Shown here: piece by piece, positions 55,291-64,000 of the stretch
Position numbering within the stretch: position 1 is the first letter of the stretch
How the letters are laid out: the number at the start of each line of letters is the position of its first letter
NCBI GenBank assembly: GCA_003993805.1
Contig: RSEF01000001.1
Location: 65,208,812 to 65,272,811, forward strand
Direction: 5' to 3'
DNA from: Himantopus leucocephalus
Lineage: Eukaryota; Chordata; Aves; Charadriiformes; Recurvirostridae
DNA length: 64,000 nucleotides
Program-made: the position numbers and the translations under genes
The notes under the pieces: generated by a model
Database searches by the model: none
The model's input: the letters and a program-made list of their open reading frames with translations, nothing else
Told to the model about the DNA's origin: nothing

Positions 55291-58200
55291 TTCAAAAATA
55301 TTTCCTTCTGACCCTCTGGTTTTGTGAGGCAGCTCTTTCTCATCACTGGGATAGAGGTTATCTGATCACCCCAATTTGAGTGCATTAAGCTGCATAATTT
55401 GCTGTCCTTTTGATTACAGTTTTTCCATTTTCATAACCTTGTTGCTGTTATTTATTTTTCTTCTCAAGGCCAGCACCTATAGATACCAATTTCACCTCTG
55501 TACTCCTGGAGGACAGGAGAAAAATGCTTAACGTCTATGGTCAGAAGCAGAGATGGGACCCAGACTCACAGCCAGTCAGAGAAGAAAAGAGATTATTTGC
55601 TGCACTCACTATCCGTGAGCCCAGCATCCTCAGGGAACCCAGCCACAACTCAGAAATGCTGCCGAACTGTATGAGCAAGCAACTGAAGGGGATCAAGTTA
55701 TCATGGCTCTCCATTTGTGCACAGGCACAAGCCCTGTCGTGCCAGCTCCTGCTCTCCCCAGCTCTGCCTCGACCGACAGCGATGCTGCCACCTCCAACTA
55801 AATTTAACTGGAACACTGCGGGGGCTCTGACCACACCAGTGGGGTCAGCAGGCAAATCCCATTGCCTACCTCTGTTCTCCAGCATCCCTCAATAACCAGG
55901 GACTGCAAACAAGGGACCAGCACCCTGGTGGTACCAGAGCCTGAGGGGTCTCCACAGGCTGCACATCAATATGGGATGGGGCAAAATGAAAACAGAACCC
56001 TGTGGGACTCCACCCAGGAGGAGTCTGATGGCAAAAATGCCATTTCCCATCACTGCCCTTTGGGTACGGCTGCGAAAAAGGACTTCATACCTCTTTACAG
56101 AATTGTCCTGGGCTCTGCCTGCCAACACCTGCCTCCAGTGAAGCAGCTGTGGCCTGTGGTGGATCATAATGAATGCCAAAGGGAGCAACCTCGCTTCTCC
56201 ACCGTACAAAAGAAAGTCGCAAGCTTTTTCTTCTATGGATAAGAAGAAACCACTCCTCAAGGTGACTAAACTCTGCTTCTCCTCCAAATCACAGCCAGCA
56301 GCTTCGTCGCAGCCTGCTGGGCAGTGGACAGGGCACTAATGAGTGTGTGAGGGTGTCCAGACACCCCCCTGTGGCTGTAGAGAAACACCAGCCTCACAGG
56401 CAAGACATCTGGAGGATCTCAGTGCCATGAGGCCACATTCAGTGTTCCTCTTCATTCAGACACCAGAAAGGTCCCTTGGACGTGAGGTGGGCTACATCAG
56501 CAACCTGGCAGGGCATTCCTTCCCCAGCCAAGCTGAGGGTCAGATGTCCAGCTTGGACGTTTGGGGTTCAGGAGCCAGAACCTCATCCTTGGACAGTGCA
56601 AGCTGGGATCTCCTGAAACACCTCCCTCTGCACCACTGGAAGCACCAGTAGTGAGGATGCTGCCCACCTGATTCCCTTCAGCAGAGCACAGAGCCCTTCT
56701 CGGCAGCGAGAGGGCTGCTTGCCAGGCCTAAAAACACCCGGGAAAAGCAGCTTTCCCCGAGAAGCCAGAAAGGGGATGACTTGGAATCTAAGAGGTCTGA
56801 GGCAATGCTGAAGGTAGAAGAAAATATTTAAAATAACACGTAAGAATAGCCCTTCGTAGAGGGGAATTGCACTCAGGCCTGTGGATTCTTCTTCAATTTT
56901 TGCTGTTTCTGGATATCAGAATGAACATGTGTGCCTGCACACACACTCGCACCCCAGACTTTATCCCTCTTTTAACCTCTGACTGGCCAGAAAATAGCCC
57001 TTTATCCAGTCAGGTGCAGAAGTGATCATGTAACAGTCCCCCACATGATATTACCACCGCTCTCAGGTCAGTTTGTTCCAGCATCTTTACATCCTCGAGG
57101 ACTGTCATGATCTATGGCAACCAGAAATGAAGCCACTGACTCTGATAAAAAGCACGGCAGCCTTTGTGCTGAGCAATACAGGATGCTCCTCCCTTGCTCT
57201 GTTTCTCTGCCATCAGCCTCCAGTCCCCAGATGTGGACATCCATTAGCAATCCTCCCCAGCACATGTCTAACACACTGGGATTTTCGTTTGGTTTATTAT
57301 TTTTTTTTAAACAAATGTCCCACAGAATGGACGAGACATGCAGAGAGCTTCTTATGTTTAGGTGGAGCAACTGGAAAGGTACCCCTTGCAGAGGCGACGA
57401 TGAGGAGCAGCCAAAACCAGGCATGGTTGCAATGCCTGACTGAAAAGGAACATTACCTTATTGCAGGAGAGCAGCAGGTCCAACACAGTTGTTACCACCG
57501 TGCCCCTTTATGGCAAAAAAAATTACCTTCATCCCCTGATGCCTTCATTAATAAAAAGTCTACAGCAGGGAGCAGAGCACCCAGCTTCACCAGATTTATG
57601 CCAGCAGAGAGCTACTTCGCACACAGATCTCTGCTGACTACATCCAACTGCCTCAGGTGGCCCAACAGGGCCTGGGCACAGGCGAGGCTTTATTTAAGCC
57701 TGGTCTCCCGCTATGACAAAGAGTATTTTGGACATAACTTGGGCTTTCGTCTCAGCTAGCTGTTGTGCATCCAGCAGTCAATCCATCTATGAAAACTACC
57801 TCCTTGCAAAAGGTGGAGACAACCGCTCTATTTAAAGCTTCCACTCCTGGGGGAAGGCAAACATTTACATCCCTGCTCACCTCCCAGGGCTGGGGAAAGG
57901 GAACAAACTTTCTGGCATGACTGCTGCAAAATGAAGAGAGATTAGGAAGGAGACAAGCAGCTCCTGCCCAATTCCAGCTTACCTCACTCCTCTACCCTCA
58001 CTCCTCCCTAGCTGCAAGAGCAGCTCCTCTTTCAGGAGATGAAAACATTGCAAGAAATTAAGGCAAAAGGTTTTTTAAAAAAGGATCAGAAGAGGGGAGA
58101 AAGAGAGGAAGTATTCGAATGAAAGGCAGGAAGAAAGCAGAGATGATTTACAAAGCCGCATATCGGGAACCTCACTGCTGGAGTATGCGATTGTGCTGGG

Positions 58201-60724
58201 AAGTGTCAGACGAATCTGCTGGGAGACCTCCATGCTGTAGTTCAAGATAAGAAACTGAACATTTGGTTTTTATCCAAACTGATCCTGAACTTCACAGCCT
58301 TTGAGATCCTGCCAATCTCTCTCTCTCCCCGCCTCTCCTTGTATGCGAGTTTTTCCAGTGTCGAAGCTGGTTTAGCTTTATGAGTTTGCAATGACAGGTT
58401 GTGAATCAACACTGTGAAATGATGCAATATCACATGGGACCATGGGAACTTTTGGGTTCAGGTCTCTGTATTTTAGAGACTAAAGAAGAATGCTAAGAAA
58501 AGCCTAGAAATTGAACCAGTTTCAAGGTTCTACTTATTAAGCCAGTTTTATAAAAGTCACAAAATATACCAAACTAACTGCATTTAAAATCCCCCCGCTG
58601 TCATCCGTCACACAGCTTATTTGAAAAGCCATCCCCTGCAAAGCTGTTGGATTCCCCGCCTCCCCCCCCCACCCCGGTTTGCATTTATGGAATTGATGCT
58701 TGCTGAGGAGTTGCTAGTCGGAAATACTCCCTCCCTAATGGGGAGGCATGAAAGGTTGGCGCTTGACTTAGTGAAGTTCTGAGGGTCTGCACTGAATACA
58801 AATAAAAAATTACAAGCTGCAAGGTTTCAAATTAACATCCTGATGCCTCAACATTATTCTTCAGAAAAGCACGGTCCTTCCTTTGATCTCAGGATTACAG
58901 GCAGACGGGCCCTGATTCGCAGCTACCCAAAGAACCTGATACACTACATCAGCAGTACGCACAGACCTTAAAATAAATCCAAAGTACACGGACACTGCCA
59001 CTCTGCCAGCACAGCAGAGAGACATTGTAATTTTGGGACATCAGTGGGTGAATCAGGCCCCTGCAGTCAAATAAGGGCACATCGCAAAAGCTGGTCTCTC
59101 TAAAATCCAAAATTTGTCTCAGGAATTATTTTTCTTTTCATTCCCACCTGATTAATCCCAGGCTGCGCTCTTCAGGCTCATTCCCACTTGCAAGACAAGC
59201 AGGACAACAGCAATCACTTCTATTCTTTATGAAATGAATTCTTGTCGGCAACTTTAAACTAAGTGCTGATTTGTTCCTCATAATTAATAAATTCTTCTGC
59301 AGCATAATACAACTCTCCCTAACTTCAAATGATATCGAAACTCCCGGAAAACTGTCTAACAGTTGATGGCATTTTACATACATATATATGCACTGACAAA
59401 ATACAACTTTAAGAATGGTATATTGTCATTTTTTAATCCACAGATATTTAACTGTATCTACCTTAATTTTTAAGACAGAGGATGTCGAGTAGAAACATTA
59501 TTGCCTTATTTGCAATCCTACCCAAATACTGGAAGAGGTATTAAATTAATTGTGCCTTTTCAAAACCAAGCGCTAGGTCTTCAGGAAGTGCACAGTACCT
59601 ATAAGTCCTGATATTTCAGTAGGGACGCAGAACACTGTACTTCTGGAAACGAGGGCCAAGATGGTCACACCAAAGGGAAGCAATTACAGCCAAGATTTGA
59701 AATCTGAAATGCTCAAGATTTAGCTTTTGAAATTCAACATATTTCTTCAATTAAATATTGAATAGCTGAGACTATAAAAAGCCTGTGCAGGTCTCGAAGT
59801 AAAGTAAAATAGTCCACAGAGAAAGAGCATGTCAAGGCCAGAGACAACAGAAGGCAGCTACTCCGATGCAGGTTGTCACAGCTAATCATGTAGATCACCC
59901 CTCTGCTTTCTGTGTTGCAGGAAAGAATGCACCTACTGCTGTATGAAGAGGCAGACTGCTGAAAATTGGGTTTTATGTACAAATTTGTGAAGCAGTAACA
60001 GTGAGTAATTTCTACTTTGGCAGATTCAGAATGCCTTTTCATATGAAAATCAAACCCAAATATATTCTTGACTCCAGAGCAGCCCTAGATCGTGCTTATA
60101 TACATGTACATAATAATAAGGCAAAACAGACACTAAAAACATATCCTGGCAATAAATACTTTAAGACTTCATTACAAAACCGAAAGGTCACATCTGATAC
60201 ACGAAAAAGTCAAATTATCTAGCCTGACATTTACAACTAATTTGAACCGACATTAGCATGAAAAATACAATTTTACTGCAAGAGGTAGTCTTACCTATAA
60301 GTTTAAACGTGCCCTTTAAGCATTAATGCTGAAAACAAAGCCCTGAAAAATATCTGCAGCCCTGCCAATTACATTTCGGTATTTTATAGCAAAGCAACGT
60401 GAAGCAGACAATTAGCAGAAGATTTCAGCCCCTCATTAGCAAGCAGAACCTAATAGTAAGAGAAAAAAAAAAAGACAACCATATGTGCAGATGACAGGCT
60501 CGATCCAGCTGTGAGATATTCAGGCACCCATTACCATGCAACCAGCTTATCCACGGATGTGAGCAAATACCAGGAGCCGATTTTGCAACGCACACAGCGA
60601 TGAGCCGGAGCATCCATGCACCGCTCAAAGCAATAACAGAGCCCTCTGCCTGCCTGCTCGCTCGCTGTCACTAGGAAAGAGAGACACGTTTTGCACAAAG
60701 CAGCCAATATTCTTTGTGGACTTA

Positions 60725-60913
<189 letters not shown>

Positions 60914-60950
60914 CTACCATCAAAATAACAGGTACACAGAGAGAGAGCAG

Positions 60951-61012
60951 GGGGGTGCGTGTGTGTGCATGTGTATATATATGTGTGAGAATATATACAT
61001 ATATATACAGAG
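60951..61012. repeat. GT/TA compound microsatellite
   Basis: GGGGGGTGCGTGTGTGTGCA is followed by TGTGTATATATATGTGTGAG and AATATATACATATATATAC, then a GA run. It is low-complexity intronic sequence, and the ORFs that cross it on both strands are artefacts. Confidence 0.85.
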
Positions 61013-61864
61013 AGGGAGAAGGAAACAAGCAAAACGAAAGCATGGGAGAGCAAACCAGCTCAGCAAATTTCAAGCAGGTCTAAATCAAGATGTCTCACCC
61101 TGTCTCCAGAGCAGGATTATTTGAAGAGTGAGATTTATGAGACACGGTCATTTATGGGGCTCCTGTCAGGTCAGTGCACCCGCCTGGCAAGCCCTTCCTC
61201 CCCCCTTCATCCTTTGCACGGTGTTTCCCGAAAAGAGGGCAGGAGCCTGGCACAGGACCACGTCCTGCTCTGGCTGACGCGCCGGGCTGGGTACGCTCCC
61301 CAGCCACTTTGCAATAGGGATGGGAGAACGAACCAGGGCAAAGAGAGGGGATGCCCCCACCCCCGGATGCCAGGGATGGAGAGGTCATGCGTGAGGAAGT
61401 CTCCATCATCTCCTGCCAGTGCAATGCGTGCCTCGTGCTCAGCGCTGAAAGCAGGGACCTTTACAGCTACTCCCGCTGTATTGTGGAGGTTATCGGTGAG
61501 CAGCGTCAGAAACCAGGCTGTTTTGTTTCACTTTTAAGCTTACTGTTGCTTGTATCAAACCGCCACCCCTTTGGGTACCAGCTGTTCTGCCACTTGAGCA
61601 AAAACACACAAAACCAACCCCCAAAGTGGATGGTGGGACTCTTGAGACACAGCCCCCACTTAAGCAAAGCACAGACACTATTGGAGACATGGTCCTTTAC
61701 TCCACAAGACCTATGTCCTAGCAAGAGACGACCATGCCTTATGTGAAGCACACAGCATACAGTTAGACCCATCTATGCTAAAAATTATTTGGGGACCAAG
61801 AGAAAAATGCCAAACCTTAAATGAGAACCATAGCTTCAAGTCCTCGTTTGGAGTTAAATAAAAA

Positions 61865-61880
61865 ATATATATATATACAC
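61865..61880. repeat. Short TA microsatellite
   Basis: AAATATATATATATACACAG is a run of about seven TA units in intronic sequence. No function is suggested. Confidence 0.8.
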
Positions 61881-64000
61881 AGCGGAACATCTTGGAAGGT
61901 CACTGCCTGTTAGGTCAAGGTGGACAAAATCCTCAGAGCAACACAGACTGCAGCAACTGCCCTCCCATCCTCAACAGGTTTTCATGCCCACTTCATCGCC
62001 AAGCTGGGCTGTCAAAAATGGGTGTCTCCTCTGCCGCTGTACACAGGAGACAAAGTCTGTGTGTGGAGGGATGAGGAAGGGTAGAAGAAATCCTTCTATA
62101 CTATGAAATTCTAAAAGTTGTAAAATCATTAAAAAATAATAAATCTGTCCAAGAGCTACTTGAAAACTAAACTGAAAGTCCTGTATTTAGTCAGGAGTGC
62201 TGAAAACTAGACAGAGTGAAACTGTTTCATGCATACTGTGAAGTAGATACCATGGCTAAGGGATGTTAACACAGACTGCTACAATATTAAAAAAGGAAAA
62301 AAAAGGAAATAAATAAAACTTGCAAATTACTACTGCCCTCAAGGAACGTCTGTAATTAACCTGCTCTTACCTTCTTCTTCTGAACCTTTTTCTTTTGTCT
62401 CATTTCCTATGTGGCCCCCTTTCCCCTCCTATTTAACTGTATATTCCCCCATTTATTAGCTCAGTATGTCATTCTAATACTGGTAATGTTCCTGTTAGCG
62501 CAGCATCATCCCCTACTTTTTCTCCCTTCCCTTCCCCTGCTCCTTTTCATGCAATATTGTTTTCCCTTGCTTGCCTTTCCTTCTGTGGTCCCTTTTGATG
62601 GAGGGGGAAGAAAAAAAAAAAAATCAAGTCTGGATTAGGTGCCCAGTAGGCAAATACTTTACATTTTAAATATATAACTTTACCCCAAAAGGATCTACCC
62701 TAAGAAAATTATTTCAGAAGATGTTGATTCTGGAATATCCCTTTCCTATTTATAGCTCTTTATACCATTTATTTCTCTTTTGAAGACTTGACTTTACATA
62801 GCTCTGATATTAATATTCTTGAGGAGGGATGAGATATTTCACAAGCGCCGAAGGACAGAGAAGCCCTGAGGCCACCAACTTTCTCCGGGACGCCGGGTTC
62901 CCAAATCCCACAGGCGCTTAAACGAACAACCTCCTTTCGAAATATGACATCTTTAGCTGACTTGCGACTTTCATCATTATTCTATTCAAACACACTGGCG
63001 TCACCTCAAGAGCAGGCTGCATTTGCTTCCAAGGCTTTTTGCTTTCCCCAGACCTGCCGCGGCCACGTAAGGAGGCAGATAAGGACAGAACATCCTCTCC
63101 CACAGCTCCCACGAAATTATTTCCATAACCCAGCTCGTTTGTCATGATGGTGGCAGCAGTCAGAGGAGGGAGAGGGGAGAAGCAGGGGTGTATCTGCTCC
63201 TGAAAGGCGACCTGCTTCCCAGGTCACCTGTGACACACGTCCTCAGAGCAGAAGGGACCCTCTCTTGCAGCGTTAAGTAGCTGGGGACAAGTGATCAGTG
63301 GGAGTTGTCTTCATCACTTGCTGAGCAAACAGCAGAAAGGGAGCTGCAAATCACACTGGAAGTGTAAAAATGCATATAGTTACCCACAAAACCTGGTGTT
63401 AGGAAAACAATTAAAGGGAAACTCAATTCTAGGTTATGGTTTGCATGAGTAAACATGGTCTGGATCAGAGAAATGAAGATAGGCTTGTATGGAGCCTTCC
63501 TATAACATTTGCTGGGCAAGCAGAAGAGCAGAGGGCCGCTCTTGGGGGTTCACGCTTTCTTCTTCTCTCTCATGCAGGTCAGAAACTCACCCAGCAGAAA
63601 ATCTGCCCCATCACAGTATGGACCAGAGCAAAGAAAATTATTTACAGGGACTGTGATAATTGCATTATAAAATTGCATTTTTTTTCTTTCCTGGTCTTGC
63701 AAACTTCAACAGAGAAAAAGAAATGAATGTGGCTATTTGGTGCAATAAATCCCAAAAGGGAAGAGAACTGGTGTTCAGTGGAAGCGGAGGGATTTTCTCT
63801 AAAGCTCAATTTCAGTCCATACATGATGACATGGAGCTCACTCAGAATATATTACATTCCTTTTTCCAAGGCAAAAAACCCCCGCTATCACTGCATATCT
63901 GAGCACGTCAGGGAATTTGTATTTTGAGAAGAGAACCAAATATGGTTGAGTGCAATAGGTTAAAAATACCCTTCAAGAGCCTATGTACCAAGTGAAGGGG

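Noticed and set aside
57073..57759. Plus-strand ORF of 228 codons in the upstream intron
   Set aside because: No recognisable domain, composition like translated noncoding DNA, and an overlapping shadow ORF on each strand. A few ORFs of this size are expected by chance in 64 kb.
62345..62390. Donor AAG|GTAAGAG after a lysine-rich minus-strand frame
   Set aside because: Good donor consensus, but no convincing acceptor and no resemblance to ABTB3. The lysine-rich reading comes from a simple purine tract.

Overview
The window is vertebrate nuclear DNA, very probably from a bird. It has split genes with GT-AG introns and no operons. At 47374-47466 it carries a fragment almost identical, as far as I remember it, to the avian CR1 LINE 3' end, and it is otherwise poor in young repeats. 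A crocodilian or turtle source is less likely because of that CR1 match and the compact introns.

One gene is recognisable: the 3' part of ABTB3 (older name BTBD11, ankyrin repeat and BTB/POZ domain containing 3), on the minus strand. Thirteen coding exons run from 46864 down to the stop codon at 11794-11792. All splice junctions are GT-AG, all phases agree, and the exons join into one open frame of 556 complete codons plus the stop (1672 coding nt). This is about half of the protein if the bird protein is as long as the roughly 1,100-residue human one. Exons 1-5 carry the ankyrin repeats, exons 6-8 the linker and helical region, exons 9-12 the BTB domain, and exon 13 the C-terminal tail, which ends in a PDZ-binding-type sequence (-SIV). 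The exons for the N-terminal half were not found and presumably lie beyond position 64000.

Layout: 1 to about 10560 is downstream intergenic DNA with an old CR1/L3-type LINE (about 8120-8972) and a possible 5S-derived SINE (about 4095-4165). About 10565-11791 is the likely 3' UTR, with a hairpin, an ATTAAA signal and a G-rich downstream element. 11792-46864 holds the 13 exons and 12 introns, from 108 bp to about 12 kb. 46865-64000 is intron upstream of the first exon seen, with the young CR1 piece, a decayed LINE reverse transcriptase on the minus strand (about 54611-55290) and a MIR-like SINE (about 52216-52335). I saw no tRNA or rRNA gene, CRISPR array, CpG-island promoter or second protein-coding gene. 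The unframed ORFs elsewhere look like chance or antisense shadows. I did not find evidence of a new biological system. The most interesting points are the 3'-end architecture of ABTB3, intronic regulatory-looking tracts beside certain exons, an old palindromic element at 45448-45549, and a possible cryptic exon near 42169-42300.
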